64,000 bases of DNA, taken from positions 46,589-110,588 of the forward strand of contig JBCDDF010000007.1 of assembly GCA_039180525.1 (NCBI GenBank). Reading direction: 5' to 3'. Both the position numbers and the translations under genes were made by a program. Shown here piece by piece: positions 17,001 to 26,050 of this stretch. Position 1 is the first letter of the stretch; each line of letters opens with the position of its first letter. This stretch comes from Halovulum sp039180525 (GTDB lineage: Bacteria; Pseudomonadota; Alphaproteobacteria; Rhodobacterales; Rhodobacteraceae). The notes beneath the pieces are model-generated. The model had not been told where the DNA came from. It made no database searches and saw nothing but the letters and a program-made list of their open reading frames with translations.

Positions 17001-17617
17001 GCCCTGACCGCCCTTGCCAATTCGACCGACAGGTCGCCATAGCCGGTGAACCGGCGCTCATACGCAAGGCCCAGGCGTTCTGCGGCTTTGCGTGCTTTGC
17101 GGTCCAGCGCGGCGTCTTCGGTCTGTGCCAGATAGATCAGCCGCGTGTAATGCGCGAACAGCATGTCGCGCAGTTCGGGATGGCGGTCGAGCCCCATCGC
17201 GCGCCACACGAACGCATCGAACTGCCGCGCCAGGAAGTCCGTCAGATAAAAGGCGGTCATCTCGGCATCGCCGCGGGCCGCGAACGTCTCGTTGCCATCG
17301 AAAAAGCTGTAACAGTGCGGGCCGCGGATCATTTCCACCCCCAGCCGAGCGCAGGTCGCGTCCAGGATCCCGCCGGTGCCGCAATCGGCATAGACCACGA
17401 AAATCCGGTCATAGCGTCCCGCCGCCGCGGTGACGGCGGCCTCCACGGCCTGGGGGATCTTCTGCGGGGTCAGATGCAATTCGGCGGGCAGGCACTTCAG
17501 GTCCATATGCCGCCATCCGTTCGCCGATTGCAGCGCGACGATCTCTCGCGCCAGGGCGCCGCAGGCGATCAGCAGCGTCCGCGGCGGTGCCTTGGTGTTG
17601 TCGCCGGTCTTCGCCAA
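16997..17617 (-). CDS. DUF1638 family protein
   Basis: 206 aa. The family is of unknown biochemical function, but members often neighbour corrinoid methyltransferases. Conserved Cys-containing segments are visible: LLIACGALAREI (near residue 20), KCLPAELH (near 43), YADCGTGG (near 80) and GPHCYSFF (near 103), which could bind a metal or handle a methyl/corrinoid reaction. Here it lies 31 bp downstream of a corrinoid protein and in line with a homocysteine methyltransferase, which suggests an accessory role in methionine synthesis or corrinoid reactivation. That role is inference from context. Confidence 0.85.
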   Translation of the reverse strand: MAKTGDNTKAPPRTLLIACGALAREIVALQSANGWRHMDLKCLPAELHLTPQKIPQAVEAAVTAAAGRYDRIFVVYADCGTGGILDATCARLGVEMIRGPHCYSFFDGNETFAARGDAEMTAFYLTDFLARQFDAFVWRAMGLDRHPELRDMLFAHYTRLIYLAQTEDAALDRKARKAAERLGLAYERRFTGYGDLSVELARAVRA

Positions 17618-17648
17618 ACCGCCCCGTCCCGCATCCCGCGCGCTTGGC

Positions 17649-18353
17649 TCAGCCTGCCAGCTGATTGTGTTTGCGCGCCATCAGTTCCTTGGCCGTTTCC
17701 ACCGCAACCGCGGCATCCCGGCAATAGGCGTCCGCGCCGATTGCCTTGCTGAACTCTTCGTTCAGCGGCGCGCCGCCTACCAAAACGATATAGTCGTCGC
17801 GGATGCCTTCCGCGACCATCGTGTCGATGACCACCTTCATGTAAGGCATCGTCGTGGTCAGCAGCGCCGACATGCCCAGGATGTCCGCCTCTTCGGCGGC
17901 GGCGGTTTCAAGGTAGTTTTCGACCGGATTATTGATGCCCAGGTCGACCACTTCGAACCCGGCGCCTTCCATCATCATGGATACCAGGTTCTTGCCGATA
18001 TCGTGGATATCGCCCTTGACCGTGCCGATGACCATCTTGCCCAGCCGCGGCGCGCCGGTTTCCGCAAGCAGTGGCTTCAGGATGCCCATGCCGGCCTTCA
18101 TCGCGTTCGCGGCCAGCAGCACCTCGGGCACGAACAGAATGCCGTCGCGGAAATCGATGCCGACGATCCGCATCCCTTCGACCAGCGCCTTGGTCAGGAC
18201 GTCATAGGGTAGCCAGCCGCGGCCCAGCAGGATGTTCACACCCTCGACGATTTCGTCCTTTAGCCCATCATAAAGATCGTCATGCATCTGCAGGACAAGC
18301 TCGTCATCGGGCAGATCGCGCAGGATGATGTCATCGCCCTCATCGTCGGTCAT
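17649..18353 (-). CDS. Corrinoid (B12-binding) methyltransferase protein
   Basis: 234 aa, with a helical B12-cap domain (about 15-100) and a Rossmann-type B12-binding domain containing DIHDIGKN; His117 is the likely lower cobalt ligand (DxHxxG motif), followed by SALLTTTMPYM and GGAPLN. It equals the B12 module of MetH as a free protein. In Rhodobacterales, methionine synthase is reported to be split into separate homocysteine, B12 and pterin components; this and the next gene would be two of them. I use ATG 18353; a longer frame adds 28 unlikely residues. It could alternatively serve demethylation of methylamines or betaines. Confidence 0.87.
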   Translation of the reverse strand: MTDDEGDDIILRDLPDDELVLQMHDDLYDGLKDEIVEGVNILLGRGWLPYDVLTKALVEGMRIVGIDFRDGILFVPEVLLAANAMKAGMGILKPLLAETGAPRLGKMVIGTVKGDIHDIGKNLVSMMMEGAGFEVVDLGINNPVENYLETAAAEEADILGMSALLTTTMPYMKVVIDTMVAEGIRDDYIVLVGGAPLNEEFSKAIGADAYCRDAAVAVETAKELMARKHNQLAG

Positions 18354-18476
18354 TGCGCAGGATCCTTCGTGCAAAGCCTTGGGGGCAAGGCCATTCCTTC
18401 CGACATTCAACAGCCGCCGGCCCAGCGTCTGGGACAAGTGCGACCGTTGTATGTCGAGAATCGACCAACACGGGGC

Positions 18477-19493
18477 TCAGCCGCGCCGCCGCCGGCGCCG
18501 GCGCCCGCCGGCATCCGCGGGGGCGGCTTCCGTGCCGTCTCTGGCGGAGGAAAAATCGCCCAGCCGCCGGGCGATGTCTTCCAGGCCCGGCGGATCCTCC
18601 GGATCCTCGCCTTCCAGCCGTGCGCGCATGGCGCGCAGGTGGTCGGGACCGGTGCCACAGCAACCGCCGATAATCCGCGCACCGGTGGCACGGGCCAGCG
18701 CGGCATAATCCGCCATCAGATCCGGCGAGCCGTCGTAGTGCACATGGCCGTCCACGAATTTCGGGATCCCGGCATTGCCCTTAGCGATGATGGGCAGGCT
18801 GGGAAAGGCCGCGGTCATCCCCCGCACCGTGCGGATCAGATCCGATGCGCCGACGCCGCAATTGGCGCCAAAGGCGATGGGTTTGTGTGGCAGCGCGTCC
18901 ACCAGCGCCACCATCTCGGCCGAGGTGACGCCCATCATCGTGCGCCCGGCGGTATCGAAGCTCATTGTACAGCACCAGGGCGCCCCGACCTTGCCGATGG
19001 CGGCGGCGGCGGCGTGCAATTCCTCCGGCGCGGACAATGTCTCCACCCACAACACATCGGCGCCACCGTCCAGCAGCCCGCGCGCCTGATCCTCGAACAT
19101 CGCGCTGGCCTGCTCGGGCGGCAAGCTGCCCACCGGCGCCAGGATCTCCCCGGTCGGGCCCATGGAACCGGCAACCACGATCGGGCGATCGACCGCATCG
19201 GCCACCTCTCGCCCCAGCGCCGCGGCGGCGCGGTTCAACTCGTAGACCCGGTCGCTGGCATCGTGCAGTTTCAGCCGCGCCGCGGTGCCGCCGAAGCTGT
19301 TGGTCAGGAACAGGTCGCTGCCCGCCTCCACCGCCGAACGATAAAGCGCGCGCACCGCCTCCGGCCGATCAACGTTCCAAAGCTCCGGCGCCTCGCCCGC
19401 GGCCAGGCCCGCGTTGAACAGGTTGGTCCCGGTCGCGCCATCGGCCAGCAGCCAGGCGCGCCGGGTCAGCAACGTCTCTAGGATCGAGCTCAT
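18477..19493 (-). CDS. bmt: Homocysteine S-methyltransferase family protein (BHMT-like; split MetH component)
   Basis: 338 aa. It has the N-terminal ADGATGTNLF motif and the zinc ligands: Cys in FGANCGVG (near 210) and the Cys pair in IIGGCCGTGP (near 276). These bind Zn and activate homocysteine thiolate. Often annotated betaine-homocysteine methyltransferase, but the corrinoid protein gene downstream argues that the methyl donor is methylcobalamin on that protein. The C-terminal 60 residues form a Pro/Arg-rich tail ending in RRRRRRG, which is not part of the family core. The ATG overlaps the sufE stop by 4 bp (ATGA). Confidence 0.88.
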   Translation of the reverse strand: MSSILETLLTRRAWLLADGATGTNLFNAGLAAGEAPELWNVDRPEAVRALYRSAVEAGSDLFLTNSFGGTAARLKLHDASDRVYELNRAAAALGREVADAVDRPIVVAGSMGPTGEILAPVGSLPPEQASAMFEDQARGLLDGGADVLWVETLSAPEELHAAAAAIGKVGAPWCCTMSFDTAGRTMMGVTSAEMVALVDALPHKPIAFGANCGVGASDLIRTVRGMTAAFPSLPIIAKGNAGIPKFVDGHVHYDGSPDLMADYAALARATGARIIGGCCGTGPDHLRAMRARLEGEDPEDPPGLEDIARRLGDFSSARDGTEAAPADAGGRRRRRRRG

Positions 19494-19921
19494 GCCGCCG
19501 TCCTCATGTGCTCGGCAATGGTGCGGATGCGCGCGATCATCGCCCGTAAACCGTTAGAGCGTTGTGCCGAAAGATGCTGATCCAGACCCAGGCCGCGAAA
19601 CGCCGCGGCCGCGTCGATTTCCAGCGCGGCGGCGGCCGAACTGCCGTTGTAGAGCGCGCGCAGAACCGCGATCAGCCCGCGCACGATCAGCGCGTCGCTG
19701 TCGCCATCGAAATGCAGCCGCGCCGCATCCCCCGCCCCTTCGATCCGCGGCACCAGCCACACCTGACTGGCGCAGCCATCGACCTTGGTTTCCGGGCCGC
19801 GCAAGGTATCGTCCAGCGCCGGCATTGCCTTGCCCAGATCGATCACATAGCGATAGCGATCTTCCCAATCGTCGAGAAACTCGAAATCGGCTGCGATCTG
19901 CGCAAAGCTCGGCGCGGTCAT
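19490..19921 (-). CDS. sufE: Cysteine desulfuration protein SufE
   Basis: 143 aa sulfur acceptor that takes persulfide sulfur from a SufS-type cysteine desulfurase for Fe-S cluster assembly. The acceptor Cys is in VDGCASQVWL near residue 51. The rest of the fold is recognisable, with YRYVIDLGKAMPALDD and GLDQHLSAQRSNGL. It is the first gene of the sufE-bmt-corrinoid-DUF1638 run on this strand. No suf cluster is nearby, which is common for stand-alone sufE. Confidence 0.93.
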   Translation of the reverse strand: MTAPSFAQIAADFEFLDDWEDRYRYVIDLGKAMPALDDTLRGPETKVDGCASQVWLVPRIEGAGDAARLHFDGDSDALIVRGLIAVLRALYNGSSAAAALEIDAAAAFRGLGLDQHLSAQRSNGLRAMIARIRTIAEHMRTAA

Positions 19922-20051
19922 GGGGCACAACTCCTGGGGTTCCGCTGCTGTAGGTAAGGACTTGGGAAGCGGAGGTCCAGCGCCGCTTTGCGCCCTGGGG
20001 CAGGCTCTTGTATGTAGCGAGGCGCAACGGGCGACATTCTGGGGTTTGTGT

Positions 20052-20540
20052 ATGCGGCGGTTTCTTATGATGATGGCGTGCCTTGGCGGGCTGGCCGGGT
20101 GCGGGGTGCAGGTGCAGGGGCCGCTGGGCTTGATGTTCGGGCTGAACGGCCCGGCGCCGGCGGATGTAAGCTCGGGCGCGCTGGGTCCGACCATGTCGGC
20201 GGAAACGCTAAGCATGCGCGCGGGCGAAGAGCTGGTGCCGATCCTGACGCAGGCGGAGCCCGAGGTCGCTTTGCGGGGCTTGATCCTGCGCGTCACCGCG
20301 CTTGCCCCGACCCAGGGCTTTTCCGGCGCGCGGCTGGCCGCCAACAACGAGGGCGAGCCGGATGAAAACGGTGTCGTGACCTTTGCTTTCCTGGCCGTGC
20401 CGCCGCGCGACCCCCGGCCCGTAGGGGCGGAGCAAACGCGCGAGTTGGTCGCGGCGGCCTTTGTCCCCAATGCATCCTTGGAGGAGATTACATCCTTCCG
20501 GATCGTGTCCGCCGGCAATGCGGTGGATCTGCAGCGGTAA
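20052..20540 (+). CDS. Predicted lipoprotein of unknown function
   Basis: 162 aa. The N terminus MRRFLMMMACLGGLAGCG has a positively charged start, hydrophobic stretch and a lipobox (LAGC), so Cys17 should be lipidated. The mature region is rich in Ala, Glu and Gly with no motif I recognise. It is divergent from sufE and convergent with rnd, whose stop lies 3 bp away. A longer in-frame reading from 19920 covers the sufE start region and is rejected. Confidence 0.7.
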   Translation: MRRFLMMMACLGGLAGCGVQVQGPLGLMFGLNGPAPADVSSGALGPTMSAETLSMRAGEELVPILTQAEPEVALRGLILRVTALAPTQGFSGARLAANNEGEPDENGVVTFAFLAVPPRDPRPVGAEQTRELVAAAFVPNASLEEITSFRIVSAGNAVDLQR

Positions 20541-20543
20541 ACT

Positions 20544-21716
20544 CTACTCGGCCACCGGCGGCAGACGCACGATCGACACGCTTTCTCCATTGGCCGACAG
20601 CGCGATGGCACCCTCCTTCAGCCGCAGCGCGTCGGCGCCGAATACCTCACGCCGCCAACCGCGCAGGACCGCCGCATCGGGCACACCGGCGGCCAGATCC
20701 TCCAGATCGGCGGTGGTTGCGATCAGCTTTTGCGCCACGCCCAGTTCCTCTGCCCGGGCTTTCAGAAGCACCCGCATCAGATCGGTCAGCCCCTCGTGCC
20801 CCTGCTTGCGCGCCTTGGGCGCCGGTGGGTCCGGCAACGCGTCTTTTGGCAGCGCCATCGCGCTATCGACTGCGGCCAGGATCGCCGTCGCCAGGTCGCC
20901 GCGCCGTGCATCGCGCTGCAGAAGTCTCGACTTGCCCAAATCCTCCAGCCGGCGGGGGCGCGTGGCGGCCAGTTCGGTGATCACGTCATCCTTGAAGATC
21001 CGGTTGCGCGGCACGTTGCGTTCCTGGGCGAGCCGCTCGCGCAGATCCGCCAGCGCGCGCACCACCGCCAGAAACCGGGGCGAGGCGCTGCGGGTCTTGA
21101 CCCGCCGCCAGGCGTCGTGGGGTTCGGTGACATAGCTGTCGGCATCGGTAAGCGTGGCCAGTTCCTCGGCCAACCAGGGCGTGCGGCCGTTCGCCTCCAA
21201 CTGGCCCTTCAGCGAAAGATAGATCCGGCGCAAATGGGTCACGTCGGCCAGGGCATAGGCCTTTTGCTTGTCGCTCAGCGGGCGGCTGCTCCAGTCGGTG
21301 AAGCGTGAGGATTTGTCGAGCCCGGTGTTGCAGATCTTGCGCACCAGCGTCTCATAGCCGACCTGCTCACCATAACCGCAGACCATGGCCGCGACTTGCG
21401 TGTCAAACAGCGGCGCCGGCACAACGCCGCTGGCCAGATAAAAGATCTCCAGATCCTGACGCGCCGCGTGGAAAACCTTGACCGTGTCGGGGGCGGTCAA
21501 CAGCGCGAACAACGGTGCCAGATCCAAACCCTTGGCCAGTGTGTCGACCAAAACGGCGCCGTCTTCGCCCTCGCCCGGCATTGCAAGTTGTACGAGACAC
21601 AGTTGAGCGTAGTAGGTCCGCTCCCGCAGAAATTCGGTGTCTACCGTTACAAACGAGTGCTTCGCGGCCTCGGTGCAGAAGACTTGCAACTCCGCCGTGT
21701 TCGTAATTGTCTTCAT
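20544..21716 (-). CDS. rnd: Ribonuclease D
   Basis: 390 aa 3'-5' exoribonuclease for tRNA 3' maturation. DEDDy motifs: ExoI VTVDTEFLRERTYY (near residue 23), ExoII VFHAARQDLEIFY (near 80) and ExoIII with Tyr-x3-Asp in KAYALADVTHL (near 150). An HRDC-like region (residues 210-290) follows. The ATG at 21716 begins MKTITNTAELQVFC, typical. The 86-bp gap to the next upstream gene contains no clear terminator. Confidence 0.95.
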   Translation of the reverse strand: MKTITNTAELQVFCTEAAKHSFVTVDTEFLRERTYYAQLCLVQLAMPGEGEDGAVLVDTLAKGLDLAPLFALLTAPDTVKVFHAARQDLEIFYLASGVVPAPLFDTQVAAMVCGYGEQVGYETLVRKICNTGLDKSSRFTDWSSRPLSDKQKAYALADVTHLRRIYLSLKGQLEANGRTPWLAEELATLTDADSYVTEPHDAWRRVKTRSASPRFLAVVRALADLRERLAQERNVPRNRIFKDDVITELAATRPRRLEDLGKSRLLQRDARRGDLATAILAAVDSAMALPKDALPDPPAPKARKQGHEGLTDLMRVLLKARAEELGVAQKLIATTADLEDLAAGVPDAAVLRGWRREVFGADALRLKEGAIALSANGESVSIVRLPPVAE

Positions 21717-21802
21717 TCCCGCAGCTTATTGCGCCCTTTCGACTTTGGCCATCGCCCTGCAGCAGTGTCGAAGTTTTCAGCATAAATCCAGCCGCAAAGG
21801 GA

Positions 21803-22576
21803 CTATTTGCGCGAAACCTCGCTCGGCAGGATGCAAGTGATGCGCGCGCCGGTGCCGCCAAATCCGGCGCCGACCTCGATCTGACCGTCCAGCAGCCGGG
21901 TGGCGTGCCAAACATAGACCAGCCCGACGCTCGCCGCCGGCGGGATCGGCAGATCGGGCGTCGGCACACCGTCGAACAGATTGCGGCGCGCGGCTTCGGG
22001 TATCGGCTTTCCGGGATAGATCACCGAGACGCGATGCGCACCGGGTGCGCCGATGGCCTTGAGCGCGATCCGGTCAGACCGGCGGCGGGCGCAGGCCTCG
22101 GCTGCGTCCAGCAAGCCGCTGACAATGCCCTCCAGCAGCCTTGGATCGGTCAGGGCCGGGGTCAGTTCGATCTGCAGATCGGCCCGGTCGGAGCCATGCG
22201 CCAGCGCGGCCTGCGTGATCAGCGCGGTGGTGTCGCACAAAACCGGGCGTGGCACGTAGTCACCAAGTTCGCGGCAGGCCGACAAGGCGCGGACAATCGC
22301 CCGGGTGCGGGCGATCTGATCGGCCATATGGGACAGCGACTTTTCGGCGCTGTCGCGAATAGCCGGCGGCGCTGCGGCGATGCTGTCGCTCACCCAATCC
22401 GGCAGATTGCCCAGCACGCGCACGGCATCCGACAGCTCCGGCAGCGCCAGCGGCAAAAGGTCGTCCAGGGGCACCGCCGAGGATGCCTTTGGATCGAAGA
22501 ACGACACCGGCGCAGTGACCGCCCCGGGCGGCACCGACACGCGGCGATCATGCTGCGAACGAACGTTTTCTACCAC
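21803..22576 (-). CDS. GHKL/histidine-kinase-like protein with degenerate ATPase region
   Basis: 257 aa soluble protein, GTG start. The first half is a helical, probably dimerising region; the second resembles a HATPase_c fold, with an N-box-like GLLDAAEACARR, a late GLVYVWHATRLLDG helix and a C-terminal TGARITCIL strand. There is no classical phosphoacceptor His motif and the DxGxG nucleotide loop is not recognisable. It may be a phosphotransfer or sensor protein of the ChpT type, or an inactive kinase. It lies between rnd and a glycosyltransferase gene on the same strand. Function is not assigned. Confidence 0.55.
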   Translation of the reverse strand: MVENVRSQHDRRVSVPPGAVTAPVSFFDPKASSAVPLDDLLPLALPELSDAVRVLGNLPDWVSDSIAAAPPAIRDSAEKSLSHMADQIARTRAIVRALSACRELGDYVPRPVLCDTTALITQAALAHGSDRADLQIELTPALTDPRLLEGIVSGLLDAAEACARRRSDRIALKAIGAPGAHRVSVIYPGKPIPEAARRNLFDGVPTPDLPIPPAASVGLVYVWHATRLLDGQIEVGAGFGGTGARITCILPSEVSRK

Positions 22577-22657
22577 GGACCCACCCTTTCGGCGCCGAAA
22601 CGGGCGCCGAGCGGCAGAATACCGTCCCGAGGTTTAAGCAAACGTAACCCGAGCGCC

Positions 22658-23773
22658 TCAACCGGCCTGGCGACGCTCCGTCAGCGTGCTGATCCGTTGC
22701 GCCAGTTCCGCACGGCGGGCCGTCATGGCGGGGCTTTCGGACAAGCCGAAATGATCCAGGATCAGCGCCCAGCGGTGCAGCCAGTCGTGCTTTTCCATCG
22801 CATGAGCCAGATTGATCCGCCGCCGCCGTGCCAGTTCCGCGGGCGCATCCAGCAGCCGGGCGATCTGGTCCGCCGCTTCCGCCGGGTTCTCCGACAGACG
22901 CTCCACCGCCTCCGGCCAATCGAAATGCTGCGCGTAGTCGGCGCTGTCGGGGGCATAGCCCACCTGCACCGCCCCGCCAGCCAGCCCCTCGACATGACGC
23001 GGGCCCCAGATGATCTGGCCAGAAGCCTGATCGGAACTGCCGAGCTTACCGTAGTCGACCATGAACAGGAGCGACTGATTGATCAACGACGCCAGCAGAT
23101 CCCGATGCACGACATGATCGGCAGCGATCGGCGGCCGTGTCGCCGAGTCGTACAAATAGAACGCCCCGCGGTCGCGCAGCATCGGCTGCAGCGCGGCGTG
23201 CAGCGCATCGCGCTTACGGCCCATGTAGTAAAGTTCGATACGGCGGTCGCGGTTCAAATCCTCGGGCATGAACCGCATCAGATCGGCGGCGCCGGGCACA
23301 TGCACCGCCGGCCGGCCGGTCAGTTTGGACACCCGCTCGCAGGAGCTCTCAAAAGCGCAGGCGATCATGTCGAACTTGTCCAGCGATTTGATCAGCGCCG
23401 GATACTCCTCGAAATTCACCCACCACAGTTCTTCCAGCAGGCAGAACGAAAACTTCGCCCGGCGCTGCCAATCCGACACCGCATCCAGCGCCAACAACTC
23501 CACCGGTTTTTGGATCATACAGCCGAACAGATCGACATCGCGGCCGATCGGCGCCGCTTTCGTGCCCGAGGGGATGCGTTCGAAAAGCCCACTGCGTTTG
23601 GCAGTCCACCGGCGGGCGCGATACAACGTCTCTCGCGCCGCCGGCCGTTGACCGACGATCAAATGTACCGGTTCCAATTCACCGATCACATCCTCGAACT
23701 CGTAACCTGAACAGCGAGACACATCCGTTCGGATCGCCCGCTGCGAAAAAATCGCAACCTGACGGTCGGCCAT
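22658..23773 (-). CDS. Glycosyltransferase-like protein of the surface-sugar cluster
   Basis: 371 aa. The C-terminal part (about 270-340) looks like a group-1 glycosyltransferase / Glyco_trans_1_2 region, with a nucleotide-sugar binding type segment near GQIIWGPRHVEGLAGGAVQV and the GG-linked turn after it. The middle contains FEEYPALIKSLDKFDMIACAF, suggesting a Rossmann GT-B fold. It is the downstream-most gene of a cluster for a modified sugar or glycan. I choose the ATG at 23773; a GTG-type extension of 12 residues is unlikely. Donor and acceptor are unknown. Confidence 0.65.
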   Translation of the reverse strand: MADRQVAIFSQRAIRTDVSRCSGYEFEDVIGELEPVHLIVGQRPAARETLYRARRWTAKRSGLFERIPSGTKAAPIGRDVDLFGCMIQKPVELLALDAVSDWQRRAKFSFCLLEELWWVNFEEYPALIKSLDKFDMIACAFESSCERVSKLTGRPAVHVPGAADLMRFMPEDLNRDRRIELYYMGRKRDALHAALQPMLRDRGAFYLYDSATRPPIAADHVVHRDLLASLINQSLLFMVDYGKLGSSDQASGQIIWGPRHVEGLAGGAVQVGYAPDSADYAQHFDWPEAVERLSENPAEAADQIARLLDAPAELARRRRINLAHAMEKHDWLHRWALILDHFGLSESPAMTARRAELAQRISTLTERRQAG

Positions 23774-23786
23774 ATTGGCTCCCTTT

Positions 23787-25124
23787 TTACACTGGTTCGG
23801 GCACCGCATGGCCGATCTTGGCCATCACGTCCCTCGCTCCTCTTTCACCCGACATGAAGGACTCGTCGGTCCATTGATATCCCCACTCCCCAAAGCGGCC
23901 GACATAGGTGATGCCGACGCTGTCGAGGTATTCATGCACGATCGGCAACGCGGTTTCGCGGTCCAGATCAAAGATGATATTAGCATAAGGAATGATCCTT
24001 GCATCGGTGTGCAGGATTTTTTCGTCCTCATTCAGCAGCCCGACCCGTTTGAGATCGGCGATCACCGGGTCGATCAGCGCATTCGGGGCGACATCCAGCG
24101 GGCGGTATTTGTGCGAGTAGTAGCATTCCGCCTGCACCGAACCGCAGCCTGGCGGGCAGGTTTCCGTCGACATCTTGTGCGGGAAGCTAAGCCGGGTGAA
24201 GACCAGATCCTCGTCATAGAAATAGGTCCATGTCGCCGGGGTGAAATCGTCGCGCGCCAGGCCCACATTCACCGTCACGCAGACCGTCGCGGCCAGCAGC
24301 GCCGCGGCGTCGCGCACTTCCTGCGGCGCGCCCGCGATCATCGGGATCAACGCCGGCAGCGGGATCGAACTGATCAGGTGCTCATAGCTCTCGGTCCGGC
24401 CATTGGCGAAGCTCACCGTCTTTGCAGTCGGGTCGACGCCCACGACCTCGTGGTTCAACTCTAGATCGCTCGCCTCGATGAACGGATAAAGATACGACAT
24501 GAACCCTCCCTTGGTCGGGTAGCGGAAGTTGGAGATGTAGTGGAGATCCTCCGTCTCCGCGAAAAGCGCGCCGCGCAGCACCTCTTCCATGGACGGGCGA
24601 TAGAGCCGCGGGCCCATCCAGACCGTGCTCATCTGTTCGGCCGGCACAGTGTGGTACTTCTTGCCGTAGACGGCCGGGAAATGGGTGCCGAAGGTTTCGC
24701 CAAAGACACTGACCAGCCATTCCAGATAGTTGGCGGGTTCGGCGACGACGTCCTGCTTGCTGGCCTCGATGAAATCCAGCAGGCATTTGACCTTCAGATC
24801 TGCGGGCAGGTTGTGCAGGTTGGCCTGCGCCGGGTGCTTTACCCAGGCGCCGTGATAGTAGTTGTTCACATAGGCCTTCAGAGTCTCGAACTTGCCGTCC
24901 ACATTCGCGGCGAACAGCTTCTGGATCCGTTCCGACTTGGTGAACGAAATATGCGGGCCATCGTCGAAGATGAAGCCGCTGTCATGTTCGAAAGTCGCGG
25001 TGTGGCCGCCGGGAAAGGCGTTCTTGTCGAACATCTTACAGCCCATCCCCTCCTGCCGCAGCTGGTAGGAGGCGCCGAGCGCGGCCATGCCGGAGCCCAG
25101 GACAAGGATTTTCGGGTCGCTCAT
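23787..25124 (-). CDS. FAD-dependent oxidoreductase / UDP-galactopyranose mutase-like protein
   Basis: 445 aa. An N-terminal FAD Rossmann fold is clear: ILVLGSGMAALGASYQLR with the GxGxxG loop, then FDKNAFPGGHT, as in the amine oxidase/UGM/protoporphyrinogen oxidase superfamily. Central sequences FPAVYGKKYHTVPAEQMS and FRYPTKGGFMSYLYPF resemble UGM-related sugar mutases that isomerise nucleotide-linked rings. The end GITYVGRFGEWGYQWTDESF also fits that group. Its ATG overlaps the stop of the upstream SDR gene (ATGA), so the two are coupled. Whether it is a ring-contracting mutase, dehydrogenase or desaturase cannot be decided. Confidence 0.75.
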   Translation of the reverse strand: MSDPKILVLGSGMAALGASYQLRQEGMGCKMFDKNAFPGGHTATFEHDSGFIFDDGPHISFTKSERIQKLFAANVDGKFETLKAYVNNYYHGAWVKHPAQANLHNLPADLKVKCLLDFIEASKQDVVAEPANYLEWLVSVFGETFGTHFPAVYGKKYHTVPAEQMSTVWMGPRLYRPSMEEVLRGALFAETEDLHYISNFRYPTKGGFMSYLYPFIEASDLELNHEVVGVDPTAKTVSFANGRTESYEHLISSIPLPALIPMIAGAPQEVRDAAALLAATVCVTVNVGLARDDFTPATWTYFYDEDLVFTRLSFPHKMSTETCPPGCGSVQAECYYSHKYRPLDVAPNALIDPVIADLKRVGLLNEDEKILHTDARIIPYANIIFDLDRETALPIVHEYLDSVGITYVGRFGEWGYQWTDESFMSGERGARDVMAKIGHAVPEPV

Positions 25125-26050
25125 GAGGTCAGTTCCGTCATCTGCGGGCGTGCGCGGCGCCACCAGTCGATGGTGTCCGCGATGCCGGTGGAAAGGTCGA
25201 ATTTGGGCGTCCAGCCCAGGGTGCCGGACAGGTGCGCGGTGTCGGCCTCCACCAGCGGCGGGTCGCCGGGGCGGCCTTCGCGGGCGCCGAGGCGGATCAG
25301 ATCGCCGCGCCCGGTCTGGCGGCCGATCTCTTCGATCAGCACCTTCAGCGGCACCGCCTGGCCTGAGCCGACGTTCATAGGCCCGGTGACATCGCTGTCC
25401 AGCAGCGTCACCATCGCATCGGCGACGTCGCCGACATGCAGGAAATCGCGCCGCTGGGTGCCATCGGTGCACAGCGCCTCCCGCCCATCGAGTAACGACA
25501 GGATCACGTCCGCCGCCAGCCGGCGCGGGTTCTCGCCGGGCCCATAAAGGAAAAACGGCCGCGCCCAAGCCCCCGAAAGGCCCAGTTTGGCGCAAAGCGA
25601 GCCGAAGGCCTGGCTCAACGCCGCCTTCGCGGCCCCGTATTCGGTGTGCGGGGTCAGCGGAGTTTCGGTCTCGCTGAGTTTGACCTCGCGCGACCAGTCG
25701 TATTCCATGCAGCTGCCGCAAAAGATCACGCGGCTGCCGCCCTGGCCGGCAAAATCCATCAGCATATCAATCGATTGACCGATCCACTGAAAGTTTTCCA
25801 CCGCCTGCTGATTGCCGGGGCCCATGTACCAGGCCAAGGCAATCAGATGGCTGGGCTTGACCTCTGCCATCGTCGCGGCCACCGCGGCGCGGTCGCTCAT
25901 GTCGCATTTCACCCAGCGCACACCGTCCAAGGCCGGGGGCGCATCGCCGCGATAGGTGCCCACGGCGTGCTGCCCGCGCGCCGCCAGCGCTGCGAGCGTG
26001 GCGCGGCCGATAAAGCCCGCGCCGCCGGTGACCAGAACCGTATCAGGCAT
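25121..26050 (-). CDS. NAD-dependent epimerase/dehydratase (extended SDR)
   Basis: 309 aa nucleotide-sugar SDR. TGGAGFIG binds NAD near residue 8; the catalytic Tyr-x3-Lys is YGAAK near 137, and Ser/Cys at CGSCMEY near 115 replaces the usual Ser-Thr-Tyr context (the FCGSCMEY pattern is also seen in relatives). RPFFLYGPGENP and RRDFLHVGDVADAM are typical of GDP/UDP/dTDP-sugar 4-epimerases and reductases. It overlaps the next gene's start region by 4 bp and the upstream fusion gene's end by 8 bp. Substrate is unknown, but the cluster contains a CDP-glucose-forming enzyme. Confidence 0.85.
   Translation of the reverse strand: MPDTVLVTGGAGFIGRATLAALAARGQHAVGTYRGDAPPALDGVRWVKCDMSDRAAVAATMAEVKPSHLIALAWYMGPGNQQAVENFQWIGQSIDMLMDFAGQGGSRVIFCGSCMEYDWSREVKLSETETPLTPHTEYGAAKAALSQAFGSLCAKLGLSGAWARPFFLYGPGENPRRLAADVILSLLDGREALCTDGTQRRDFLHVGDVADAMVTLLDSDVTGPMNVGSGQAVPLKVLIEEIGRQTGRGDLIRLGAREGRPGDPPLVEADTAHLSGTLGWTPKFDLSTGIADTIDWWRRARPQMTELTS

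Noticed and set aside
19922..20051. SAM or SAH riboswitch upstream of sufE-bmt
   Set aside because: No recognisable SAM-II, SAM/SAH or SAH aptamer core in the short gap; only ordinary G+C-rich sequence.
24540..25547. Plus-strand frame opposite the UGM-like and SDR genes
   Set aside because: Shadow frame without recognisable domains; the minus-strand genes have clear NAD and FAD motifs.
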